In this document: positions 8,004 to 15,988 of the stretch, in pieces | Position numbering within the stretch: the first letter of the stretch is position 1 | Layout: each line of letters begins with the position of its first letter | Source of the DNA: UBA7672 sp041166025 | Lineage (GTDB): Bacteria; Pseudomonadota; Alphaproteobacteria; Caulobacterales; Hyphomonadaceae | Reading direction: 5' to 3' | Length of the DNA: 64,000 nt | Assembly: GCA_041166025.1 (NCBI GenBank) | Contig: JBEAMJ010000046.1 | Coordinates: 30,208 to 94,207, forward strand | Position numbers and translations under genes: made by a program | Notes under the pieces: model-generated | What the model saw: only the letters and a program-made list of their open reading frames with translations | Told to the model about the DNA's origin: nothing | Databases searched by the model: none

Positions 8004-9668
8004 ATGCCCGCCTATCAGTATGTCTACCACCTCGACGGCCTGACGAAGATCTACCCGGGTGGGAAGAAGGTGTTCGAGAACATTCGGCTGCACTTCCTGC
8101 CGGACGCGAAAATCGGCGTGGTAGGTGTCAACGGCTCGGGCAAGTCGACGCTTCTGAAGATCATGGCAGGGCTCGACACCGAGATCATCGGCGAGGCCAA
8201 GCCCGCCGACGGCATCAAGGTCGGCTACCTGGCGCAGGAACCGAAGCTCGATCCCAAGCTGACCGTGTTTGAGAACATTGCCTCCAAATGCCCCGAAAAG
8301 CAGATGGTGGACGAATTCAACAAGATCTCGGCCCAGCTCGGAGAGGACTATTCCGACGAGCTGATGGAGAAGATGACTAAGCTGCAGGAAGAGATCGACG
8401 CGGCTGACGCCTGGGACATAGACTCCAAGATCGAGATGGCGATGGAAGCACTGCGCTGCCCGCCAGGCGATGCGGACGTCACAAAGCTGTCGGGCGGCGA
8501 GATCCGTCGAGCGGCGATCTGCCAGCTGCTGCTGTCGAAGCCCGACATGATCCTGATGGACGAACCGACCAACCACCTGGACGCGGAGTCGGTGGCGTGG
8601 CTGCAGAACTACCTGATGAACTTCCCGGGTTGCGTGATCCTCGTCACGCACGACCGTTACTTCCTCGACCAGATCACGAAGTGGATCCTCGAGCTCGATC
8701 GCGGGCAGGGCATCCCCTATGAGGGCAACTACTCCACCTGGCTGGAGAAAAAAGCCAAACGGATTGCGCAGGAAGCGCGCGAGGAAGAAGGCCGCCAGAA
8801 GACGCTCAACCGCGAACTGGAATGGGTGCGGTCTTCCGCCAAGGCGCGGCAGGCCAAGTCAAAGGCGCGCATCTCGGCTTATGAGGAGATGGCCGCGAAG
8901 GCCGAGCGGGAGAAGATCACTACCGCACAGATCCGGATCCCGCCAGGACCGCGACTCGGCTCCAACGTCATCGAAGCGGAGCACCTCAACAAGGCGTTCG
9001 GCGACAAGCTGCTTATCGAGGATCTGTCGTTCAAGTTGCCGCCGGGCGGAATTGTCGGCGTTATTGGTCCCAACGGCGCGGGCAAGACCACGCTGTTCAA
9101 GATGATCACGGGGCGCGAGGCGCCGGATGGCGGAACATTCAGGGTCGGCGAAAGCGTGAAGCTCGGCTATATCGACCAGTCGCGAGACAGCCTCAACGAC
9201 AAGAACACGGTTTGGCAGGAAGTCTCGGGCGGGCTCGACATTATCAAGGTGGGCGATGCCGAGCAGCCGTCACGCGCCTATGTGAGCGCATTCAACTTCA
9301 AGGGCGTCGACCAGCAGAAGAAGGTGGGCCAACTCTCGGGCGGTGAACGCAATCGGGTGCACCTTGCCAAAATGCTGCGTGAGGGCGCAAACGTGCTGCT
9401 GCTCGACGAACCGACCAATGATCTCGACGTGGAAACGCTGCAGGCGCTGGAAGCGGCGCTGGAAGACTTCCCCGGCTGCGCTGTGATCATCAGCCACGAC
9501 CGCTGGTTCCTCGACCGGATCGCAACGCACATCCTGGCTTTTGAAGGCGACAGCCATGTCGAATGGTTCGAAGGCAATTTCGAGGACTATCTCGCCGACA
9601 AGAAGCGCAGACTGGGCGCGGACGCGGTTGAGCCGAAACGGCCGACTTTCAAAAAGTTTGCGCGATAG
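8004..9668 (+). CDS. ettA: Energy-dependent translational throttle protein EttA (ABC-F ATPase)
   Basis: The 554-residue length is almost the same as E. coli EttA (555). It has two ABC ATPase domains: Walker A GVNGSGKST at 41-49 and GPNGAGKTT near 354, two LSGGE signatures, and DEPTNHLDAES and DEPTNDLDVET Walker B segments. The linker with ARQAKSKARISAYEEM is the ABC-F interdomain element that touches the ribosomal P/E site. EttA binds the ribosomal E site and gates the first peptide bond according to the ATP/ADP ratio. The ATG at 8004 (AGGA upstream) is chosen over 7905, since MPAYQYVYHLDGL matches the family N-terminus. Confidence 0.95.
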   Translation: MPAYQYVYHLDGLTKIYPGGKKVFENIRLHFLPDAKIGVVGVNGSGKSTLLKIMAGLDTEIIGEAKPADGIKVGYLAQEPKLDPKLTVFENIASKCPEKQMVDEFNKISAQLGEDYSDELMEKMTKLQEEIDAADAWDIDSKIEMAMEALRCPPGDADVTKLSGGEIRRAAICQLLLSKPDMILMDEPTNHLDAESVAWLQNYLMNFPGCVILVTHDRYFLDQITKWILELDRGQGIPYEGNYSTWLEKKAKRIAQEAREEEGRQKTLNRELEWVRSSAKARQAKSKARISAYEEMAAKAEREKITTAQIRIPPGPRLGSNVIEAEHLNKAFGDKLLIEDLSFKLPPGGIVGVIGPNGAGKTTLFKMITGREAPDGGTFRVGESVKLGYIDQSRDSLNDKNTVWQEVSGGLDIIKVGDAEQPSRAYVSAFNFKGVDQQKKVGQLSGGERNRVHLAKMLREGANVLLLDEPTNDLDVETLQALEAALEDFPGCAVIISHDRWFLDRIATHILAFEGDSHVEWFEGNFEDYLADKKRRLGADAVEPKRPTFKKFAR

Positions 9669-9708
9669 CGCAGCGCCCGCCGATGAACCCGGCGAGTGCG
9701 GTGAGGCG

Positions 9709-10491
9709 TCATCCGGGCTTCCTGAAACGGTAGATGATCTGGTCCGTCCTTCCCCGGATAGCGGGGTTCATGACCATGAGCGTGTGGTCGTCGGCGGGCT
9801 TGCGCAGCGCGGCGCTTTCGCTCTCGAACCTGAAGCCCGCAGCCTCGATATCTCTGCGGATCACCACCGGATCCATGCGATGGACCGTGTTCGGGGCGTC
9901 AGCGGTTTCGGGGTTCGCCACGTGATCGACAACGACATAGATGCCGCCCGGCTTGAGCGCGTCATAGACTTTCCGGTTCATGCGCGCGGCAAGATCTGAA
10001 GGGAACCGCTTCAGGTAGAGATCGTGGTAGTTCTGCGACGTGAAGATCATGTCGAGCGGCTCAGGGAAGGCGAGGTCATTGAAGGCCGAGCGCATCGTGA
10101 CGATTTCGTTCGGGTATGCTTTCTCGAGGATATCCAGCGAGTCGCCGTAAAGGACAGGTTTTGCTTGCATGAACTCATCGGGACTCCAGGCATAGACTTT
10201 CCCGGTTGAACCTACCTTCGCAATGAAGAGGCGCGTGAAATAGCCGGCGCCCTGCATGATGTCTGCGACCCTCCAACCAGGCTGGATTTCGGCGAGTTCT
10301 AGGATCGCCGCGCCCTGACGCTGCGAGTCGAGCGCCACGTCTTCAGGAGGCCGGCGTGGATCGGCGATCGCCTCTGCAACCGATATCTGCCTTGCCACCG
10401 GCGCCGTTGTCGAGCAGGCTGCCAGTATCAGCGTTGACACAACGAATGCCGCTTGTCCAAGCAGGCTCTTTTTGGAATGGCAATGAACCAA
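9709..10491 (-). CDS. Exported class I SAM-methyltransferase-like lipoprotein
   Basis: About 260 residues. After a signal peptide ending in LILAAC comes a Rossmann-like methyltransferase fold: motif I VADIMQGAGYFTRLFIAKVG, acidic region TMRSAFNDLAFPEPLDMIF, and YDALKPGGIYVVVDHV. This resembles COG4798 predicted methyltransferases, which often carry signal peptides. How SAM would be supplied outside the cytoplasm is unclear, so true enzymatic activity is open. Starts are ambiguous: the TTG at 10491 has GGAGG 5 nt upstream, while the TTG at 10506 lies before that site. It is convergent with ettA. Confidence 0.75.
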   Translation of the reverse strand: MVHCHSKKSLLGQAAFVVSTLILAACSTTAPVARQISVAEAIADPRRPPEDVALDSQRQGAAILELAEIQPGWRVADIMQGAGYFTRLFIAKVGSTGKVYAWSPDEFMQAKPVLYGDSLDILEKAYPNEIVTMRSAFNDLAFPEPLDMIFTSQNYHDLYLKRFPSDLAARMNRKVYDALKPGGIYVVVDHVANPETADAPNTVHRMDPVVIRRDIEAAGFRFESESAALRKPADDHTLMVMNPAIRGRTDQIIYRFRKPG

Positions 10492-10579
10492 CGTGACCTC
10501 CTGCAAGCGAGTGCTTCAATCGCATCATCGGCGCGTGGCGCAGTCATCTAGCACGCCCGCCGTGCAGGACTGAATGGAC

Positions 10580-11521
10580 TTAGGCCACCACTCGCAGTTC
10601 ACCGGTGCCATCGAGCGGGACGCCTTTGGGCCAGACTTTCTCGACATGCTCGCTGGACACGCCGAGGAGTTCCGCGGCGCGGGGGAGGGTGGGCTTTTCG
10701 CCCTGCTTGATAAGCCGGTCGGCGGCCTGCGCGATCTGCAACGGCGTCAGCTGCGGCTCGGGCTTCGGCAGGTCGACGGCCTGGATATGGGCGCCCATGC
10801 GCTGATCGCGGAAAGCGGCGGCACGGCGGGCGACGGCGCGGCGGGCAGCTTCCCGGAGTTCTTCCTCGGTCTTCGGACGACGCGGCGTGCGAGGCTTCGG
10901 CGCGGGCGTATCTGTGCTTTCGGAGGCGGCATCTGAAGGGGTTGCGGCGGCTTCGGCCATGGCTGCAGCCGCTTGCGCAATACCGGCGCGTGCGGTTTCG
11001 AGCGCGGCTTCGGCGGCGGTCATCTCGGCGGCTTCCTTGCGGCGCTGCGCCTGGCGCATTGCGTAGGCTTCTGCGTCCATCGCCTTGCGGCCCTCGACGA
11101 TCCACGCCATGGCGGGCTTCGCGAAGGCGAAGATGTAGAATACGATGTCGACCGTTGCAGCAGGCGGCAGATGCGCGCCGGCGGGGGCGTTGGCCTTGAC
11201 GATCTCCCAGCCCATGTGGACGCCGATGTTGGTCGCGAAGGCAAAGCCGAGGCAGCAGAGCAGGGCGGGCAGCAGCACAGCGTAATCGACCTTGCCGCCA
11301 TCGGTCTTGCGATGCTTGATCGCGTGCATGGCGCCGGAGGCGGCGCAGTTCACAAGGCCAATGCCGAACGCCATCATCGCGGCGAAGGCTGCAACGCACA
11401 GCCAGGAAATGTCGAGCTGCGGCCAGAACATGCCGACCACCCCGCCCGTCGCGAGCGTGGCGCCGGAGAGCGTCAGCCCCCACGCGAAGATCGATGACCA
11501 GGTATAATCGCGCTGTTCCAT
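10580..11521 (-). CDS. Four-helix membrane protein with possible HTH tail, unknown function
   Basis: The 313-residue protein has four hydrophobic segments at about 10-33, 39-62, 80-101 and 121-143. These are followed by an Ala/Glu/Arg-rich, probably coiled-coil stretch (145-195), a Pro/Thr linker, a basic region near 215-240 (PRRPKTEEEL, ARRAVARRAAAF), and a C-terminal segment TLPRAAELLGVSSEHVEKVW (278-297) that resembles a helix-turn-helix. I do not recognise the family. The layout suggests a membrane-anchored protein that may bind DNA or a partner in the cytoplasm, which is inference. The gene is monocistronic, with the ATG at 11521. Confidence 0.6.
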   Translation of the reverse strand: MEQRDYTWSSIFAWGLTLSGATLATGGVVGMFWPQLDISWLCVAAFAAMMAFGIGLVNCAASGAMHAIKHRKTDGGKVDYAVLLPALLCCLGFAFATNIGVHMGWEIVKANAPAGAHLPPAATVDIVFYIFAFAKPAMAWIVEGRKAMDAEAYAMRQAQRRKEAAEMTAAEAALETARAGIAQAAAAMAEAAATPSDAASESTDTPAPKPRTPRRPKTEEELREAARRAVARRAAAFRDQRMGAHIQAVDLPKPEPQLTPLQIAQAADRLIKQGEKPTLPRAAELLGVSSEHVEKVWPKGVPLDGTGELRVVA

Positions 11522-11699
11522 GCCGATGAATTTCGCGCGTGCAAGTGTACGAGTCGCTAACGATGATTTCGCGTTGCTGAATCAGAGAGATGCGCGCCTT
11601 GTTGCGTTCAGGGCTATAAGCGCGTTGCGTTCGTGGCGAATGTCATGCGGCAGTTTTTGCCGATGATGTGCGCGCTGGATACGTCAGCTGCCAATGCGA

Positions 11700-12192
11700 T
11701 CAGGCTGGCGCAATGCTGCCGCACAGCTCGAGGAAGCGGTTGGATTGGAAACGAGCGCCGACGATGTGATCGTCGTCCCAGGCGACGGCATAGGCCAACT
11801 CGGCCGTGACCTGGCCGCCAAGCCTGATGATCGCCACCGCTTGCAGGGAGACATGAGCCCACACCTGTTCCGGTCGCTCGATTGCGAGAAGCGCCGTTCG
11901 GCGCGCCGAGGGCGGTTCGTCGGCTAGGGCATCGCGTTAGGGGACCAAATGCTCGTGGAGGGCCTGGGCGATCGTAGGGCGCCAGGCTTCAATCGAGGTC
12001 GACAGTTGGCGAGCGGTGGTCAGGGCGGCAGGGTCGGGTTGGCTGCCAGAGCCGAGCACTGCAAGCGGGATCGGTTTGGCGTGTCCAAGTGCGACCGCGC
12101 CGCGCCATTGCCCTCGTGTCCGAACGAGCGGACCCAGCACGGGGTCGGGATAACGACCGCGGCTTGAAGAGGTTTGCAAGCGGCACGGTCAT
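11700..12192 (-). pseudogene. Small protein gene broken by an in-frame stop (and probably a frameshift)
   Basis: In one minus-strand frame a coding-like sequence runs from 12179 to 11940 (PDPVLGPLVRTRGQW, LSTSIEAWRPTIAQAL, HEHLVP). It meets TAA at 11939-11937 and continues in the same frame to a TGA at 11702-11700 (RDALADEPPS, VWAHVSLQAVAIIRLGG, AYAVAWDDDHIVGARF, RFLELCGSIAPA). The second half is too protein-like to be chance. The likely ATG at 12192 (MTVPLANLFKP) is in another frame, so a frameshift near 12150 is also suspected. The family is not identified. The TAA could be a changed Tyr codon. Confidence 0.6.
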
Positions 12193-12240
12193 CCCCGGCA
12201 GGCTGGCCTCGACTCGACAGAAGCGGCGTTTGCAGGCGCA

Positions 12241-12258
12241 ATGGTTAACGGGGGTTAA
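12241..12258. promoter_or_regulatory. Possible CtrA-type site upstream of nrdA
   Basis: The span holds the 8-mer TTAACCAT (read on the minus strand at 12248-12241) and a TTAA-N6-TTAA pair. CtrA in Caulobacterales binds TTAA-N7-TTAA and TTAACCAT half sites. The spacing here is one base short, so this is a candidate only. It sits about 175 nt before nrdA. Confidence 0.35.
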
Positions 12259-12336
12259 ATCCCCTAATTTCTTGTCCGTGGATAAGCGAAAAGAATCCCG
12301 GGGCCAGCCCGTTGACGGTCCATTAGGGTTGTGGCG

Positions 12337-12384
12337 ACACTATATCTAGCGTCGGGGCTGGCGCGGGGCACCAACCAATTGGGT
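12337..12384 (+). promoter_or_regulatory. NrdR box pair upstream of nrdA
   Basis: ACACTATATCTAGCGT (12337-12352) matches the NrdR consensus acaCwAtATaTwGwgt at nearly every position. Sixteen bases on, 12369-12384 keeps the outer half-site letters (CAA....ATTG.GT) and is a plausible weaker second box, since NrdR boxes occur in pairs about three helical turns apart. NrdR represses ribonucleotide reductase genes when dATP is bound. The pair ends 48 nt before the nrdA start. Confidence 0.8.
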
Positions 12385-12431
12385 TTCGCCGGTTCTGGCC
12401 GGGATTTACGAATTTTCGCCTCTAACGAGAG

Positions 12432-14297
12432 ATGTCGATGTCCGCAGAAGCCGTTCTCACCGAAGAAAAAGCCGCTACCCGCCGGGGCAAGCCCAAAGCG
12501 GCCACGGGTCTTCGCGTGGTCGAGGGGGTCAAGATCGACCCGACCCGCGACGCCCTGCTGACCGATTTCGGCAAGAAGACGCTGGATGACCGCTACGTCC
12601 TGCCGGGCGAGTCGTACCAGGACATGTTTGCCCGGGTTGCAACTGCTTATTCTGATGATGCCGGACACGCGCAACGGATTTATGACTACATTTCAAAGCT
12701 CTGGTTCATGCCCGCCACTCCAGTTCTGTCGAATGGCGGGGCGGACCGCGGCCTGCCGATCTCCTGCTTCCTGAATGGCGTCTCCGACTCGCTCGACGGT
12801 ATTGTCGAGACCTGGAACGAGAATGTCTGGCTGGCCTCCAACGGCGGCGGCATCGGCACCTACTGGGGCGAAGTCCGCTCGATCGGGGAGAGGGTTGGTC
12901 AGAACGGGCAGACGTCAGGGATCATCCCCTTCATCCGCGTTATGGATTCGCTGACCCTGGCTATCTCGCAGGGCTCGCTGCGGCGCGGGTCGGCGGCGTG
13001 CTATCTCGACATCCACCATCCGGAGATCGAGGAGTTCCTGGAGATCCGCAAGGCGGCCGGCGATTTCAACCGCAAGTCACTGAACCTGCATCACGGCATT
13101 AACATCACCGACGAGTTCATGGAGGCGGTGCGCCAGGATGCGCAGTTCGGTCTCAAGTCGCCGAAAAACGGGACGGTGCTGAAGGAGATCTCGGCGCGCA
13201 AGCTGTGGCAGAAGATTCTCGAACTCAGGATGGCGACAGGCGAGCCCTACCTGATCTTCTCCGACACCGTGAACAATGCGATGCCAGCTCACCAGAAGCA
13301 GCTGGGATTCAAGGTCCGCCAGTCGAATCTCTGCTCGGAAATCATGCTGCACACGGGGCTTGATCACAAAGGCGAGGACCGCACGGCGGTGTGCTGCCTC
13401 TCCTCGGTCAACGCCGAGAAATTCCTCGAATGGAAGAGCAACGAGAGTTTCCTCGAAGACGTGTTCCGCTTCCTCGACAACGTGCTGGAAGACTTCATCA
13501 AGCGCGCACCGCCAGAGATGCATCGCGCGGTCTATTCGGCGCGGCGCGAGCGGTCGGTGGGGCTGGGCCTGATGGGCTTCCACTCGTTCCTGCAAAGCCA
13601 GGGCGTGGCGATGGAGTCCGCGACGGCGAAAGCGTGGAACAATGTGATGTTCAAGCACCTGCGCCGTGGCGCGGATGCAGCGTCTGTGAAGTTGGCGAAG
13701 GAGCGCGGACCATGCCCGGACGCCGAGGATTGCGGTGTGATGGCGAGGTTCAGCCACAAGCTAGCCATCGCGCCGACGGCGTCGATCTCGATCATCTGCG
13801 GCGGCACGTCGGCAGGCATCGAACCGATCCCGGCGAACATCTACACCCACAAGACGTTATCGGGCTCTTTCTCGGTCAAGAACCCCTTCCTCGAAGCAGT
13901 GCTGGAAAAGTCCGGCAACAACACACCGGGAATCTGGGCGTCGATCCTAGAGCACGAAGGCTCAGTGCAGCATCTCGACTGCCTGTCCGAGCAGGAGAAG
14001 TTGGTGTTCCGCACCGCGTTCGAGATCGACCAGCGCTGGATCATCGAGCTGGCGGCTGACCGGACGCCCTATATCTGCCAGAGCCAGTCGCTGAACCTCT
14101 TTCTGCCAGCCGACATCGACAAATGGGACCTCCACATGCTGCATTGGACGGCGTGGGAAAAGGGCCTGAAATCGCTCTACTATTGCCGCTCGAAGTCGAT
14201 CCAGCGGGCTGGGTTTGCCGGCTCGGACAAGGCGAAGGCGACCGGGTTCGCCAAGCAGGACCGCACGGATTACGAGGAATGTCTCGCCTGCCAGTAG
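12432..14297 (+). CDS. nrdA: Ribonucleoside-diphosphate reductase, alpha subunit, without ATP-cone
   Basis: The 621-residue catalytic subunit reduces NDPs to dNDPs. Visible active-site elements are LPISCFLN (first redox Cys, near 112), SNLCSEI (radical Cys and Glu, near 300), DRTAVCCLSS (partner Cys, near 320), and the C-terminal CLACQ shuttle cysteines. E. coli NrdA has 761 residues; the roughly 100-residue N-terminal ATP-cone is missing here, as the barrel starts soon after residue 30. Overall activity control by dATP is therefore probably absent, and transcriptional control through the NrdR box may matter more. A second ATG at 12438 is equally likely as start. The beta subunit gene lies 5.8 kb away. 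Confidence 0.93.
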   Translation: MSMSAEAVLTEEKAATRRGKPKAATGLRVVEGVKIDPTRDALLTDFGKKTLDDRYVLPGESYQDMFARVATAYSDDAGHAQRIYDYISKLWFMPATPVLSNGGADRGLPISCFLNGVSDSLDGIVETWNENVWLASNGGGIGTYWGEVRSIGERVGQNGQTSGIIPFIRVMDSLTLAISQGSLRRGSAACYLDIHHPEIEEFLEIRKAAGDFNRKSLNLHHGINITDEFMEAVRQDAQFGLKSPKNGTVLKEISARKLWQKILELRMATGEPYLIFSDTVNNAMPAHQKQLGFKVRQSNLCSEIMLHTGLDHKGEDRTAVCCLSSVNAEKFLEWKSNESFLEDVFRFLDNVLEDFIKRAPPEMHRAVYSARRERSVGLGLMGFHSFLQSQGVAMESATAKAWNNVMFKHLRRGADAASVKLAKERGPCPDAEDCGVMARFSHKLAIAPTASISIICGGTSAGIEPIPANIYTHKTLSGSFSVKNPFLEAVLEKSGNNTPGIWASILEHEGSVQHLDCLSEQEKLVFRTAFEIDQRWIIELAADRTPYICQSQSLNLFLPADIDKWDLHMLHWTAWEKGLKSLYYCRSKSIQRAGFAGSDKAKATGFAKQDRTDYEECLACQ

Positions 14298-14581
14298 GGG
14301 CAAGGGGCGCGCCCCAAGCCCGAGCGTATGTTATCCAAACATAGAGAGAAGAGCGGCCATCCAACGCCAGCTGCCCATCCCTTTTCGCTAGCGAAACCTT
14401 GCGGAAACCGCGGTGGTCCGGGACTCGCACTGGTTGTGCAGCAGGCCTTTCTCAGTTACCTTTAAGGCGAGTGCACAAACGACTCCGGGACCCTGAACGC
14501 AATTCCGCCGGGAACGTTATTGATTTGGTAATAAGGTGATAGCAGCCTTAGGCTCAATCAAGTCTGGGACGAGCAGTTAAA

Positions 14582-15343
14582 ATGATTGCCAGTCTAGCGA
14601 CCAGTTTCGTGGTGATGTCGTGCCTCAGCTGCACGACGCCGCCGGTTGATGCCGAAATGATTGTGATGGAAGTCGGCCCGGTTGACGGGCGCCAGTCCTT
14701 CACGTCGAGCGAGACGCCGGCCGACCGCATTCTCGAGATGCCGACTGCGCCCACGTTCGGACCGCCGCTGCGCGTCGGAAACGATTTCGGCCCCGCCAAT
14801 ATGTCGAGCCCGCTCGTGGCAGCGCGCTTCGAGGCGCTTGATCTTGCGACGCCGATGCCCGTGCGCTCCATGCAGGGCGACCGGTTCGGCGGCGAAATCT
14901 CCTTCTCTGCGCCGCGCGAGTCGACAGGCCTCGGCCTCGACATGTCGTTAACCCCGCGTGCCCAGATCCAGCGCAACCGCGCCGGCAACAATGTGGCCCG
15001 GACCGGGGCTGAATTCCGCGTCGGTACGAACCTCGATGAGCGCGATTTGCGCGGCAAGGGCAGGTCGGTCAGAGCGCCGTCCTGGTATTTCTTTGTCGGG
15101 GCCGAAAACGAGGCTCTAGTTTGGAACGTGGCTGACCAGCGCGCGATGGATGGCGCAAGCCTTCGCGACCAGGCGACGGTCGGCGACCTGCAGGTCGGCG
15201 TGGCCTGGACAACGGGTGAGGGCGCACAGCTGTCACTTGGCCTCGTCGAGCGCGAGCTGCGTTACAACGATCTCGCCGGCACAAGCGATGTGGAAGTTCG
15301 CGAGCAGTTCGCCGCATTCAGCTACACGCTGCGCTTCAGGTAG
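14582..15343 (+). CDS. Outer-membrane beta-barrel protein, LpxR-like (tentative)
   Basis: 253 residues with an N-terminal hydrophobic leader (MIASLATSFVVMSC). The second half has alternating amphipathic strands: WYFFVGAENEALVWNV, TVGDLQVGVAWTTGEGAQL, SLGLVERELRYND, and a terminal aromatic strand FAAFSYTLRFR typical of outer-membrane barrels. The pattern of a VGDLQ.GV strand followed by RE.YT strands resembles the C-terminal half of the lipid A deacylase LpxR/DUF2219 family. The protein is shorter than LpxR (about 300) and I cannot place the catalytic residues. It may be a barrel of unknown role. A good terminator follows. Confidence 0.5.
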   Translation: MIASLATSFVVMSCLSCTTPPVDAEMIVMEVGPVDGRQSFTSSETPADRILEMPTAPTFGPPLRVGNDFGPANMSSPLVAARFEALDLATPMPVRSMQGDRFGGEISFSAPRESTGLGLDMSLTPRAQIQRNRAGNNVARTGAEFRVGTNLDERDLRGKGRSVRAPSWYFFVGAENEALVWNVADQRAMDGASLRDQATVGDLQVGVAWTTGEGAQLSLGLVERELRYNDLAGTSDVEVREQFAAFSYTLRFR

Positions 15344-15365
15344 GTTTGCGAGCTCGGGTTTCGAG

Positions 15366-15396
15366 CGGCCCGGAGTGTCAGCTCCGGGCCGTTTTT
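15366..15396 (+). terminator. Rho-independent terminator
   Basis: A perfect 10-bp stem (CGGCCCGGAG / CTCCGGGCCG) with a 6-nt loop is followed by TTTTT, 20 nt past the stop of the barrel protein gene. Confidence 0.9.
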
Positions 15397-15425
15397 CGTT
15401 TGGAGTATGCCGCACGTGACTACGA

Positions 15426-15512
15426 GCACGCCCTCCTCCTTCGACGCGATCGCACCGAGGGTTTGTCGCTGCCGAGCCAAATCGCCCGCAATGCCTCAGG
15501 ATGACGGCGTGC
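15426..15512. repeat. Dispersed palindromic intergenic element, copy 1
   Basis: The ends form an imperfect inverted repeat: GCACGCCCTCCTCCT at the left and AGGATGACGGCGTGC at the right (13 of 15 pairs). A related element is at 21176-21225. The CCTCxTCCTTCGA...TCAGGATGA pattern recalls short palindromic intergenic repeats known from many alphaproteobacteria. Confidence 0.6.
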
Positions 15513-15738
15513 TTGCACACGCGTCCGCGTTCTCGCAGCTCACTGCGAGGGTTGCTGCTGCGCCGCGCTACCGCGCGTGACTGTGGCGCCCCACGCGGCT
15601 CAACCCCGGCTCCGGGGGCGGAGTTTCGCCGTGGCGTTTGGCTAGCAGGCGAACCGAACCGGCGGCCTTCAGGACGTCGGCGTACAGGGTCTTCGTCCGC
15701 TCGCGCGGGGTGGGAACGTCCTGTTCAATAGCGAGTCA

Positions 15739-15843
15739 TCAGGGCGTTTGGGCCAGGGCGTGCTCGAAGGCGCCTACGTCTGCGCCCATTCGTTCGACAA
15801 TCATTCGCGCAGCATCGGGCGGGATTTTCCGCGCAAGAAGCAT
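15739..15843 (-). pseudogene. Possible small ORF or gene remnant
   Basis: A 34-residue reading starts at the ATG at 15843 (MLLARKIPPDAARMIVER..) and ends at TGA 15741-15739. Its frame stays open upstream to 15925 (QPETGRFQA just before the ATG). The composition is protein-like but there is no convincing ribosome binding site. It may be the tail of a decayed gene. The rest of the 15397-15988 gap shows no gene I can support. Confidence 0.25.
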
Positions 15844-15988
15844 AGCCTGGAATCGGCCTGTTTCGGGCTGACAGGTGATTGAGATTTTTGAGGTTGGAGT
15901 TGGAAAGAGAGTGTGCCGAATCTAGAGATCGGCGCGCGAGTTCGACAGTGTATGCTCGCACTTGCTGCAGCGGATCGTGAATTCGGAA

